DNA of 64,000 bases. Source: Ensifer sp. LCM 4579. Its GTDB lineage: Bacteria > Pseudomonadota > Alphaproteobacteria > Rhizobiales > Rhizobiaceae. The stretch spans positions 34,945 through 98,944 of the forward strand of contig NZ_MDDV01000014.1 of the NCBI RefSeq assembly GCF_001854885.1, in the 5' to 3' direction. Below, one piece after another: positions 39,260-47,677 of the stretch. Below the pieces are notes generated by a model, which was given only the letters and a program-made list of their open reading frames with translations, had not been told where the DNA came from and did not search any database. Each line of letters begins with the position of its first letter. Position 1 is the stretch's first letter. The position numbers and the translations under genes are program-made.

Positions 39260-39667
39260 TTACGGCCAGGACGTCTGGTTGATGGCATTCATGGTAATCC
39301 GACGACTTGCTCGCTGAGGCAAGGCGCTCCGACGGCCGCGATGCTCTTTTCCATACCGTTCTCCGTCGACCTTGGCCCATGCGGGCCGGGATCGGTGGCG
39401 ACAATCCGCCAAGCCTTGCTTTTCGTTGCCGATGTCGGGATTGCGCGCAGCGAAAAAGATCGAAATGCTTAGTCCTTTGGAAATCTCCGCGAGCGCAGCT
39501 AAACAGACCAGAAAGAAGACGCTTCCGATATAAGCTATTTGCAGAAGCAGCGAGTGAGCGAGTGTCACGACAAACAAGCTGCGAACAGGATGTGAGACCA
39601 TATAGCTAGCGAGAGCATTGGTGCACAGGAGCAAGCAAAAGATGTGAGGAACGTTTCTGAACGGCAC
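39260..39667 (-). CDS. SyrA/ExoX-like small membrane protein, copy 2
   Basis: Resembles the rhizobial exopolysaccharide repressor family (SyrA/ExoX/Psi). It is an inner-membrane protein with two hydrophobic helices (about 8-26 and 29-60) and the shared pattern MVSHPVRS, LLLQIAYIGSVFFLV. It starts at a GTG with AGGAG seven bases upstream. The first 60 residues are clearly paralogous to the protein at 40475-40702. The following 75 residues are not conserved and may be a read-through extension. These proteins alter exopolysaccharide production, possibly adjusting it in bacteroids, but no interaction partner is visible. Confidence 0.75.
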   Translation of the reverse strand: MPFRNVPHIFCLLLCTNALASYMVSHPVRSLFVVTLAHSLLLQIAYIGSVFFLVCLAALAEISKGLSISIFFAARNPDIGNEKQGLADCRHRSRPAWAKVDGERYGKEHRGRRSALPQRASRRITMNAINQTSWP

Positions 39668-39861
39668 TGCAGTTCTCCTGGTTCTTCTGCTGAATGGTCA
39701 CATCGACAGGTTTAACTGACAAGAAAGGGCGATGGTTCATGTTTTCGCTCTGGTCGGTCGGGAAAGGCAAGGTTCGTACGATTCCATCTTTGCGATTCAG
39801 CGTGCGACTGCAGCATTCGAACCGCTTACTTCAGGGTCTCATGCGCTGCCGTGCACATCTA

Positions 39862-40347
39862 TTACGCCCGTGCCACATCCGGATAAGCTTCGATGACTCG
39901 GGCCGCATCGTTGACCAGCTTCGCGCCCGCCTTGGCGAGTTTGCGAAGAGTACTGAAGCCAAACCGGTGAACGTCACGCAGGGTTTTCGACAGAACGACG
40001 AGCCGTCTGGTCGTAAAAAGCACGCGGCCGAAGCCCCCATAGTTGATTTCCATGGTCCTCGATATTAGCAAGCCGGAGCGTTCCTCGATAGCGATACCGA
40101 CGGCCCCGTAAAAGACATCGAGCCTCCACAGAACGCCCGGATCAGGATCGCCTATGATTGGAATGGTACAGCGCTTTTCCTCGGGGACGGTGAAGTAGGC
40201 GAGCAGGTCAGTGTCGCACTTTTCCTTCCATGAGCCGTAGGAATCCTGAGCGCGAATCAACCGCACCAGGCATTTGATGAAAGGAGTGGCAATGGCCTTG
40301 TTGTCGCCTAGAGCCGGAGTAACCGTGGGATCCGATAGTGTCGCCAT
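39862..40347 (-). CDS. NifX-associated nitrogen fixation protein, copy 2 (DUF269)
   Basis: 161 residues, strongly similar throughout to the protein at 43743-44231 (TPFIKCLVRLIRAQDSYGSW, IPIIGDPDPGVLWRLDVFY, VHRFGFSTLRKLAKAGAKLV). DUF269 proteins accompany nifX and are linked to FeMo-cofactor assembly, though their exact role is not established. The bases before its start (GAGGACTGAAC) match the last codons of nifX upstream of the first copy, so this gene was duplicated together with the nifX end. Its reading frame is intact. Confidence 0.88.
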   Translation of the reverse strand: MATLSDPTVTPALGDNKAIATPFIKCLVRLIRAQDSYGSWKEKCDTDLLAYFTVPEEKRCTIPIIGDPDPGVLWRLDVFYGAVGIAIEERSGLLISRTMEINYGGFGRVLFTTRRLVVLSKTLRDVHRFGFSTLRKLAKAGAKLVNDAARVIEAYPDVARA

Positions 40348-40474
40348 CGTTCAGTCCTCATTCTTAAGGTACCTTTGCTCGCCTATCCATGTGTCCTTCG
40401 GGTGCCGTCCGATGCTAGTGCGAGATAACCGCCCCCCACCATGCAAAATGCATTCCTAGCCATGCGCATCAGGA

Positions 40475-40702
40475 ATGGTCAGAGTCACACCTTCTTTGCC
40501 CGGTCCTTTCGACAGCTCTCCGATTGCACCTAGCCCGCCAAACCAGAAAAAGCACGCTTCCGAAGTAGGCAACTTGAAGAAGCAGCGAAGTACCGAACGT
40601 TGTAATGATTACTCTGCGTATCGAATGCGAGACGAAGTAGACCGTTATCGCATTGGCGCACAGGACCAATTGCAGGACTCGACAAAAGATTCTGAAGGGC
40701 AA
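40475..40702 (-). CDS. SyrA/ExoX-like small membrane protein, copy 1
   Basis: 77 residues, two hydrophobic helices and the pattern VSHSIRRVIITTFGTSLLLQVAYFGSVLFLVW shared with the copy at 39260 and with rhizobial SyrA/ExoX. The start is a TTG at 40702 with GGGAG seven bases upstream, 27 bases after the fdxB stop, so it is likely co-transcribed with fdxB. The probable role is modulation of exopolysaccharide synthesis at the inner membrane in nitrogen-fixing cells; this is inference from family and context. Confidence 0.78.
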
Positions 40703-40729
40703 CGCCGTTCTCCCGGTTCGTCCGTCAGC

Positions 40730-41047
40730 TCAAGCAACAGTCTTGTCAGCCGCGACGTGGGTCTGGCAGTTCTTCGGGCAAACGCGGGCGCACGCTCCGC
40801 AGCCGATGCAGCGTCCGGCGTGGTCGACGACCATGATCATACGATTGAGTTCGCCATCGAAGTCGTCGTCCTCTCCATCGCAGATACCGAGGATTTCACC
40901 GGATTCGTCGATGCCGTACAGGTGCATGACGTTGCGCGAGCAGACCTTGAAGCAGCGCCCGCAACCAATGCAGGTCATGCCATCGATAACCGTCAGGTAT
41001 TCCGGCATCCATGTGGAGCCGTCGCGGGTAAAGAAATGACTTGTCAT
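40730..41047 (-). CDS. fdxB: Ferredoxin III, 2[4Fe-4S]
   Basis: 105-residue ferredoxin with two cluster motifs, CIGCGRCFKVC and CIGCGACARVCPKNC, separated by an acidic insert (GEDDDFDGE) typical of FdxB proteins from nif clusters. The frame continues to 41125, but the ATG at 41047 has GGAG upstream and gives the family start MTSHFFTRDGSTWMP. FdxB supplies electrons in nitrogen fixation, probably for cofactor assembly. It lies 320 bases after the nifH/DUF269 relic and heads the fdxB-SyrA-DUF269-SyrA block. Confidence 0.93.
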   Translation of the reverse strand: MTSHFFTRDGSTWMPEYLTVIDGMTCIGCGRCFKVCSRNVMHLYGIDESGEILGICDGEDDDFDGELNRMIMVVDHAGRCIGCGACARVCPKNCQTHVAADKTVA

Positions 41048-41369
41048 CGTTAGTTTCTCCAACGCAGGCGCTCTCTCCGCACCGGTCACCCGCAAAAATC
41101 TGGAATGTCTTCGAAGATCTGACATGACATCACTCGTCGAAACCGGTCTCGTCCGCCTGCGCCAATCTTGTTGTCCAGCTTATCGGGGGGCGGGCTGATC
41201 ATCGGTGGCCCATTGCAATAACTTGCCCGGCATTTTTGAGCCTTGCCCTTTGGAACGGTCGCGGCAGCGGGACCGGGGGGCATGGGGGAGGAGTGGCCCC
41301 GCTGCCTGACGTCGGCCCCCGGGGAGAACGGAGGGGCCGGCGGTTCATCATAGCCTAAGTCGACCGTCA

Positions 41370-41666
41370 CTCGCGGCACTTCGGGATACGCACGGATGGC
41401 GGTGATCGCATTGTCGACCAGTTTCGCGCCGGTCTCCGGCGAGCTTCCGAGGCCTGTGGAAGCCCAACCGGTGGACTCGGGCAGTATTTTCATGAATACG
41501 ATCAGGTCCGGTCGCGAGAAGCAAGCACGCCGGAGCCCTCGTGGGCCATAGGCGAAGCCACCGACCGGCACGCACTTCGATTGCCAGCGCGACAGCGGTG
41601 TAGAAGGTATTGAGCCTCCGCAGCACGTCCGGATCGGAATCGCCGATGATAGGGATCGTCCGGCGC
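41370..41666 (-). pseudogene. Relic of a third NifX-associated (DUF269) gene
   Basis: The C-terminal two thirds of a DUF269 gene read in mixed frames. RRTIPIIGDSDPDVLRRLNTFYTAVALAIEV lies in one frame, then VHRLGF and ETGAKLVDNAITAIRAYPEVPR in others, matching the intact copies at 43743 and 39862. The 5' part is replaced by the nifH relic. Several small indels make it non-functional. Confidence 0.85.
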
Positions 41667-41846
41667 TGCCGCGCGGTCCTGCGCCTTTGAGTTCAGGATC
41701 AGGCGGCAGGGCTCGGCTCTCGCGTTGATCCCGAAGATATGGACCTTCGATCCGAGGAAGACGACGGCGACGAGCGTATATTGGCTGTTGGTGCATGAGT
41801 CGATGCCCTCCTACCAGCAGAATGCGATCTGACAGAGATCTGCCAT
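41667..41846 (-). pseudogene. nifH: Truncated and mutated nifH 5' fragment
   Basis: From an ATG at 41846 the minus strand reads MADLCQIAF, matching MAGLRQIAF of the intact nifH. The P-loop region then degenerates, and LILNSKAQD reappears near 41705 exactly as in the intact gene ([13 protein letters not shown]). After about codon 58 it runs directly into the DUF269 relic. It keeps its own NifA-type site and -24 element upstream, showing it was once a complete nifH promoter-gene copy, later deleted internally. Confidence 0.85.
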
Positions 41847-41907
41847 GGTACTGTCCTTCATTGGCACCCTACCGATCGGCAGCTTTCGCCGCCTCAGTGG
41901 GATGCCT

Positions 41908-41923
41908 TCAAGACTCGTGCCAG
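41908..41923 (-). promoter_or_regulatory. Sigma54-like element of the nifH relic
   Basis: CTGGCACGAGTCTTGA on the minus strand resembles the intact nifH element (TTGGCACGGGTCTTGT) base for base except four positions. The -24 GG is intact; the -12 reads GA, not GC. Confidence 0.65.
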
Positions 41924-42006
41924 TTGGTTGCTCGAGCTAAAAAAGAAATTTGTTACCTACTGTCAGTCATTTAGTCAGGGGCAAAAAGGGCTGGTCAACA
42001 AGCCTG

Positions 42007-42022
42007 TGTCGCTTGCCCGACA
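42007..42022 (-). promoter_or_regulatory. NifA upstream activator site of the nifH relic
   Basis: TGTCGCTTGCCCGACA is a perfect TGT-N10-ACA, 83 bases upstream of the -24 element. The flanks CAAGCC and AAGG match those of the SnoaL-operon site at 60394. Between here and the plus-strand gene at 42546 no other gene is seen. Confidence 0.75.
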
Positions 42023-42545
42023 AAGGTGTCGAAGCGACTGTTTGAATCTCTACACATTGCTCTCGCGGCGGCTGCCGAGCTAGAGGCGCTGACGCCTATC
42101 AGTGGCGGGCGAAGGATCGTATCCCAGCGGCCCAAACCCAGTCAGGCGTTCCAATTGCCACCTCCGTGCTGTCTGGCAGCGAGGCATGTTCACATGCCAC
42201 CTGCCCGAGAAGGCCTCAGGAGACCAGTTTCCAGTCTTATTGCGGCATTTAAGCAGCAGCAGGTGGTCGAACACCGCCGCGTCACGAACTCGACACAGCC
42301 GACAGCGCCGCGTCCTGCCGTATCGAATAGGGTAGTCTCGAGTGGAATTGTCGGCGCGCCGGGCAAATGTGCCTGGCAGCCGGAAGACGGCCAAGGAGAT
42401 GGTCGGGCGACCCTTCACTATCCGAGGCTGGCATAGTGCTTGCTGGTGATCCTGGGCAGGCAAGCGGCAGGGCCTCAGTCAGGCTGCTCGCCCGACAACC
42501 GACATCTACAGATTCGGATGGGGCCCAGATGAGGAGCAGCAAGGA

Positions 42546-43091
42546 ATGACGTGCATTGTCGGTCTAATCAGCAACGGGTCAGTGCACATCGGGGGCGATA
42601 GCGCTGGTGTGGACGGCCTCTCACTTACGGTCCGTGCCGATCGCAAAGTCTTCCGTAACCAAGACTTCATCTTCGGATTTACGACTTCATTTAGAGTGGG
42701 CCAACTGTTGGCGCACTCCTTCAAGCCACCAAAGAGGCATCCGGAAAAGGATGTCTACGCTTTTATGGTGACAGAGTTCATCGATGCGCTCCGCCAGTGC
42801 CTGAAGGCTGGTGGCTGCGCACAGCGCTACTACGAAGTCGAACGTGGCGGCACCTTCCTCGTCGGCTACGCGGGACGCCTCTTCCAGATCCGCGGGGACT
42901 ACCAGGTCGCGGAGCCGGTCGATGGTTTCGACGCCTGTGGATGCGGGAGCCAGATAGCACTGGGTGCGCTCTTCGCATCCTCAGATGCTCCGCCTCGCGA
43001 AAGGTTGGAGATAGCTCTCAATGCGGCTGAGCGTTTCTCTGCCGGCGTACGCGGCCCCTTTCATTTCGAGTCCCTTGCATCGCTCGAGTGA
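42546..43091 (+). CDS. Ntn-hydrolase / proteasome-subunit-like protein
   Basis: 181 residues beginning MTCIVGLISNGSVHIGGDSAG. A Thr or Cys immediately after the initiator Met, then the GGDSAG turn, is the pattern of self-processing Ntn hydrolases related to 20S proteasome subunits. It has no signal peptide or membrane helix. It starts with GAGGAG ten bases upstream and is the only plus-strand gene inside the nif region. Such stand-alone proteins occur in bacteria and phages with unknown targets. It may have arrived by transfer into the nif cluster; a nitrogen-fixation role is not shown. Confidence 0.65.
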   Translation: MTCIVGLISNGSVHIGGDSAGVDGLSLTVRADRKVFRNQDFIFGFTTSFRVGQLLAHSFKPPKRHPEKDVYAFMVTEFIDALRQCLKAGGCAQRYYEVERGGTFLVGYAGRLFQIRGDYQVAEPVDGFDACGCGSQIALGALFASSDAPPRERLEIALNAAERFSAGVRGPFHFESLASLE

Positions 43092-43742
43092 AGAAGGTCA
43101 ATTTCTGCAAGCCCTTGCGGCTGTCTGTTAAGGCAAATTCTAATGGTCTTCGTTAATGGCCCGGAGCCTTAGCGAGCGCTGTCGGCCGGCGTGATTGTGA
43201 GGCCGGGAGCTGCCGAAAGGAGAATTTGCCACCAACATGCGCAGGAGCCAGGGAAATGTCGTTGCCAGGCCGTAAGTACTCGGCCCAACGAAGGTCGCCT
43301 AAACGATACGCTGCTTATTGTGGCCGTGCTTGCAGGGTTTGCACTTTTCGCTCTTGTGCTTCGGCATGCGTCGTTTTCGAAGACGAACGATCTTTCGTCA
43401 CTGACATGCGAGGCCTCTCATCTCGCACTTTTCAACGCATTCAGAGATTGTCACCCCCATTGGCACGACCGCAGCAATGCGGCGTCGCTCATCCGGCAGC
43501 TCTCACGCGCAGTGTGTGCCACGGATACTTTCGTCAGCACGTTAGTATTGAACCTCGATCCTATGATCATCGCCCTGATTGGGACAGCGCTTGTTTTACC
43601 AGCATCTTACCGAGGCATGTCCGCCTCAGGTTTCGGGCGTGACGGCAGCGGGACCGGGAGTGGATGGAGAGATCAGCCCCGCTGCCCACGTCGACCCTCA
43701 AGCGCAGAGAGGGCCGGCGATTCGTCATTGCCCGATCGATCG
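43092..43742. other. 650-base stretch without a convincing gene
   Basis: A 202-codon plus-strand frame has two hydrophobic patches (TLLIVAVLAGFALFALVL and MIIALIGTALVLPAS), but its second half is antisense to the start of DUF269 sequence and it has no good ribosome site. I do not call it a gene. Confidence 0.4.
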
Positions 43743-44231
43743 TCAGGCCCGCGCCACTTCGGGATAGGATTCGATCGCCGCGATCGCATCGTCCACTAGC
43801 TTTGCACCGGCCTCGGCGAGCTTCCGAAGCGTCGCGAAGCCGAATCGGTGGACGTCGCGCACTGTTTTCGAAAATACGACCAGCCGCCCGGTCGTGAGAA
43901 GCACTCGTCCGAAGCCTTCATGGCTGATCATCATAGTCGGCGACGCCACCAATCCGGTGTGCGCTTCGATTGTAAGCCCGACGGCGGTGTAAAAGATATT
44001 GAGCCTCAACATCACGTCCGGATCGGGATCGCCGATTATCGGGATTTCACGGCGCTGCTGCTCGGTGACGATGAAGTTGGCCAACAGCTGCGCGTCCGAT
44101 ACGCCGTCCTGCGACCCATAGGTATCCTGAGCGCGGATCAGCCGCGCAAGGCATCTGACAAAGGGGGTCGCAAGGGCCGCCTCGTCCTCGTTGACAGCAG
44201 GCGTGCCCGCGGTGATCGACATTTTTTTCAT
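43743..44231 (-). CDS. NifX-associated nitrogen fixation protein (DUF269)
   Basis: 162 residues. Conserved parts are TPFVRCLARLIRAQDTYGS, IPIIGDPDPDVMLRLNIFY and VHRFGFATLRKLAEAGAKLVDDAI. It starts just after the nifX stop (TGA-ACC-ATG), so it belongs to the nifH-D-K-E-N-X transcript. The family co-occurs with nifX and nifE/N in diazotrophs and is thought to assist cofactor trafficking; the biochemical role is not settled. Paralogues lie at 39862 (intact) and 41370 (relic). Confidence 0.93.
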   Translation of the reverse strand: MKKMSITAGTPAVNEDEAALATPFVRCLARLIRAQDTYGSQDGVSDAQLLANFIVTEQQRREIPIIGDPDPDVMLRLNIFYTAVGLTIEAHTGLVASPTMMISHEGFGRVLLTTGRLVVFSKTVRDVHRFGFATLRKLAEAGAKLVDDAIAAIESYPEVARA

Positions 44232-44234
44232 GGT

Positions 44235-44717
44235 TCAGTCCTCGTCCTCGAACGGCTTTTTCTCGGCGACGCCTGCTTGCGCCAGCACCTTTCGCAACCA
44301 CGGCGGAGGAGTTGTCCTGAGCATTTGCTGGGTCCGCGAAAGTACGTCTTGAATGGGTTCGGCTTGCCCCACTTTTATCGGATGAATTTTCGCCGATATG
44401 ACCTTGGCTGCGGAAGGTCCGCCGATAGCCCGACAAAAGAGGAGGTGACAGCCTCTCAACGCGTTCACCTTCGGGGTGATGCGGTCATCGCCCTCGGTCC
44501 GATGCTTCCCGGTCTCGCTGGAGACGTCATCGAAGCTCACCGCTTCCACGAAATCCCAGCCGTCGGGAGTCACGTCGTAGACTGCAAAGTGCTTGGCCGA
44601 TCCGAAATGAGCGTTAAGCGCTTTCATGTCCTGCGTCGCGATAGCTACGCGCAATGCGCCGGGACGCCGGGGGTGAATCTCGTCAGTGACGAGTGAGAGG
44701 CGACGAAGGGAAGTCAT
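44235..44717 (-). CDS. nifX: NifX, FeMo-cofactor carrier
   Basis: 160 residues of the NifX/NifB C-terminal-like fold: LRVAIATQDMKALNAHFGSAKHFAVYDV, then the conserved GCHLLFCRAIGGPSAAKVISAKIHPIKV. NifX binds NifB-cofactor and VK-cluster and passes them to NifEN during FeMo-co synthesis. Its start overlaps the nifN stop by four bases (ATGA), so translation is coupled. It lacks the extended N-terminal domain seen in NafY-type relatives. Confidence 0.95.
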   Translation of the reverse strand: MTSLRRLSLVTDEIHPRRPGALRVAIATQDMKALNAHFGSAKHFAVYDVTPDGWDFVEAVSFDDVSSETGKHRTEGDDRITPKVNALRGCHLLFCRAIGGPSAAKVISAKIHPIKVGQAEPIQDVLSRTQQMLRTTPPPWLRKVLAQAGVAEKKPFEDED

Positions 44718-46123
44718 CCGGCATTTCTCCGCTTCCGCAATCCGTCGACTATTTCAGGCGACGGCATGCGCTGGTTCGCCTGGAAGACATTTGCCGCCTC
44801 GAAGATCAGGTCGCGCGTTCCCTGATAAAGAACTGTGAGCTTGTGCTGACTGCCGAGACGGTCAAATACCGGGAAGCCGACGCGCAGGAGAGGAATGCCG
44901 AGGCGCTCCGCCACCTGGCGCCCGTGCGAATGGGTAACGACAAGATCAGCGTCACTGGCTAGATCTTCGAAATCGCCAAGATCGCCGATCTGGATCGATT
45001 CGGCCGGCACTTTCTCGAGAATTTTTGACGCACCGGTAGTGGTGACGGCCGAGATGATCTCGGCGCCAAGCCCAGTGAAGAAGGTGGCGAGCTGGTACAA
45101 CTGATCCGGCTCGGCGGCGATCGCGATCTTCTTGCCGGCGAAATGGAAATGTCCGTCAAGCAGTGCGTCCTGCAGCTGCGCGCGGCAACGGTGGATTTTC
45201 GGCGGTGCCACCACGCCGGAGATCTCGGAAAGAAGCGAGACGAACCGGTCGACGTTCTTCAATCCGGTTAGCGATTGGAATACGGCGTAAGGCACACCCG
45301 TTAACTTCTGCAGCAGTTCGGCAGGGCGCCGCATATGCTCGCCGACTCCGATGCACTGCACCGCCGTTCCCAACTCATGGATATCCTCAACACTGGTGCC
45401 GCCATAGGTGGTAGGCATCCAGCGATCGGGTACCGTGCCGTCGAGCGAGCCGGAAACGTCCGGAAGGATTACCGGCTTGAGCCCGAAACTTTCCACCATC
45501 TCGCGCAAGTGCTCGATATCAGCGACCGTGAGATGCCAGCCGGGGAGAATCGCGACTTTCTTCCGCTTGTGCGGTTGCTCGCCAGGCTTTGTAATCCTCT
45601 CGATGATTGTTGCCTTTCTCGAGTGACGCGCCTGCTGGCCCCGCCGTGTAATCCGTTGGATCATCGCGGTGACAGCCTTGGCCCAGCCCTCCTCGAGGGC
45701 GCCATCGAAATCCGGCGTGTTTGCCAGTGCGATTTCCGTGCCTGCAAGTTCCTCCGCGCGCATCATTTTGATGTTGGCGATTTGCCTTTCGAAGTCTTCA
45801 GAACGGGTTTCCGCCAGTGCTGTCGTGCAGATGCCGATCAGCTTCGGGTTCGCGCGTTTCTTCAAGTTGAGGATCGCCTCTTCCAGGTGGCCTTCCCCAC
45901 CCATGACTGTTGCCAATTCGTCCATCGCCGTAGTCTGCAGAGGGACCGTTTCCTTGAAGTGGCGTACGCACAGCACTAGCGCGAAGCTGGTGCAGCCTTG
46001 GCTGCCGTGGAATAGCGGTATCGCACCATCCACGCCAAGGAAGGCTAACGCGGCACCCAGCGGCTGGGACGACTTGAGCGGATTGACCGCCGCTGATTTC
46101 GTTTGGGGATGGATGTGCACCAT
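44714..46123 (-). CDS. nifN: NifN, FeMo-cofactor scaffold beta subunit
   Basis: 469 residues. NifE and NifN form a tetramer on which the FeMo-cofactor is matured. The N-terminal NPLKSSQPLGAALAFLGVDGAIPLFHGSQGCTSF carries the cluster-binding Cys and is typical of NifN/NifK relatives; the C-terminal half includes THSHGRQVAERLGIPLLRVGFPVFDRLG. It follows nifE by 65 bases and overlaps nifX. Confidence 0.96.
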   Translation of the reverse strand: MVHIHPQTKSAAVNPLKSSQPLGAALAFLGVDGAIPLFHGSQGCTSFALVLCVRHFKETVPLQTTAMDELATVMGGEGHLEEAILNLKKRANPKLIGICTTALAETRSEDFERQIANIKMMRAEELAGTEIALANTPDFDGALEEGWAKAVTAMIQRITRRGQQARHSRKATIIERITKPGEQPHKRKKVAILPGWHLTVADIEHLREMVESFGLKPVILPDVSGSLDGTVPDRWMPTTYGGTSVEDIHELGTAVQCIGVGEHMRRPAELLQKLTGVPYAVFQSLTGLKNVDRFVSLLSEISGVVAPPKIHRCRAQLQDALLDGHFHFAGKKIAIAAEPDQLYQLATFFTGLGAEIISAVTTTGASKILEKVPAESIQIGDLGDFEDLASDADLVVTHSHGRQVAERLGIPLLRVGFPVFDRLGSQHKLTVLYQGTRDLIFEAANVFQANQRMPSPEIVDGLRKRRNAG

Positions 46124-46188
46124 TGGCTTTCCTCAACATTCGGCGAAGTCGTCGGCGTCGTGCCGGCGAGTTTTTAAGGGCGCGACAC

Positions 46189-47625
46189 TCACAGCTCGAT
46201 GTGCGTGTGCGGGCTGGAGAGTTGTTCCTCCACAGCAGGATCGTCTTCCCATGGTGCCGGCTCTCGCACGTCGGACCAGACAGGGTTGTGAATGGCGAGA
46301 TCGATCTGGCGCACGAGTTCCACCATGCCATCATAGCCGGCATAGGGATGGTGGCGCTCCTGGTTGATATCAAGCCAAGGCGTCTTGGCCTTCAACGCGA
46401 TGAACTGGGTGCGCCCCCCCGACAGCATGATGTCGGCCTTGTGTTCCGAGAGCATGGCGTACAGATCTCGAGGCGCTATCGATTCGAACATATGATGCTC
46501 TTCCTTCAGCACCTGCTTGATGCGCTCCTTGTCTTCGACCGTCGATTTCTTGACTGAGGTGCCAACGATCTCCATGCCGATCTCCATCAGCGCATGAACG
46601 AGCGACCAGGACTTCACGCCGCCGCTGTTGATGAGCACCCGCTTGCCTTTGAGCCGCGGGCGGTATGCTTCAAGCCTTTTCCACGCAATCGCCTCCTCCT
46701 CTGCGATGAGTTTATCGGTGCGGTCGAGGATCTCTGTGTCGGCACCTTTCTTTACGAGCAGCTCAGCAATCCGCCGGAGTGCTTCCGAGGTGGCGGTGAT
46801 GCCGTAGAAGGACCCCTCGAAAAAGGGGATTTGCCAGCGCTCCTCCATTTTGCGGGCAAGATTGATGAGTGCCGTCGAGCACACCAACATGGCTGCCCGT
46901 GCGCGGTGTGAGGAGGCAACATCCCGGTAGCGGGCGTCGCCCGGAATGCAGGCGCGAACACGGATGCCAAGCCTGTCCAAGAGAGGCTTTACCAACCAGA
47001 ACTCGCCAGACAGGTTGAACTCTCCAAGGATATTGATGTCGTAAGGGCCGGCGTCATCAGGCTCGACCGTACCGATGACATGATCCAGCAAAGCCTCGCC
47101 GGCGAGCTTGTTGCCGAGGTTCTTTGAACCGACGAAGCCCGGCGCATTGATCGGCACCACCGGTAAGCCGAATTTTTCCGCCGCGCGCTTGCAGACGGCC
47201 TGGATGTCGTCGCCGATGAGCGCGGTCACGCAAGTCGCATAGACAAAGATCGCCGGCGGCGCGTACGCTTCCTTGATCTGGCGGAGGGCGTGGAAAAGCC
47301 GCCGCTCGCTCTGCCCCATCATGATGTCGAGCTCGGTGAGATCTGTGGTGAAGCTGGTGCGCCACAGCATGGGACCGGACGACGCCGTACCTCGGTTGTC
47401 CCAGGAATTGCCTTCGCAGGCGAGTGGTGCGTGAACCAGATGTGCGACGTCGGTGATCGGCTGCAGCACGACCTTGGCACCGTCGAAAGCGCAGCCGCCG
47501 GCTGCCGCACCGGGGGTCGGAGGTTTCGAACAGCCCTTTTTGCGGGTGCTGGCGTCCTTCCTGCGATTTTTCTCGCAGGCGGGTTCGACAAAGGCATCCT
47601 GGATTTTGGCAGCGAGCGAGGACAC
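46189..47625 (-). CDS. nifE: NifE, FeMo-cofactor scaffold alpha subunit
   Basis: 478 residues. Conserved features are the N-terminal Cys in KKGCSKPPTPGAAAGGCAFDGAK, HAPLACEGNSWDNRG, IFVYATCVTALIGDD and the nitrogenase-component-1 fold throughout. The frame opens at a TTG at 47640, but that codon overlaps the GGAGG ribosome site. The GTG at 47625 lies eight bases after GGAGG and gives the standard start SSLAAKIQ, so I prefer it. Fifty-two bases after nifK, in the same transcript. Confidence 0.96.
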   Translation of the reverse strand: MSSLAAKIQDAFVEPACEKNRRKDASTRKKGCSKPPTPGAAAGGCAFDGAKVVLQPITDVAHLVHAPLACEGNSWDNRGTASSGPMLWRTSFTTDLTELDIMMGQSERRLFHALRQIKEAYAPPAIFVYATCVTALIGDDIQAVCKRAAEKFGLPVVPINAPGFVGSKNLGNKLAGEALLDHVIGTVEPDDAGPYDINILGEFNLSGEFWLVKPLLDRLGIRVRACIPGDARYRDVASSHRARAAMLVCSTALINLARKMEERWQIPFFEGSFYGITATSEALRRIAELLVKKGADTEILDRTDKLIAEEEAIAWKRLEAYRPRLKGKRVLINSGGVKSWSLVHALMEIGMEIVGTSVKKSTVEDKERIKQVLKEEHHMFESIAPRDLYAMLSEHKADIMLSGGRTQFIALKAKTPWLDINQERHHPYAGYDGMVELVRQIDLAIHNPVWSDVREPAPWEDDPAVEEQLSSPHTHIEL

Positions 47626-47677
47626 TTCCTTGACCTCCAATTTCTATAGGCGGGCCGGTCTTTGCCGGCAGTGGCAT

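Noticed and set aside
43191..43799. 202-codon plus-strand membrane protein
   Set aside because: Two hydrophobic patches only, poor start signal, and the 3' part is the reverse strand of the DUF269 gene.
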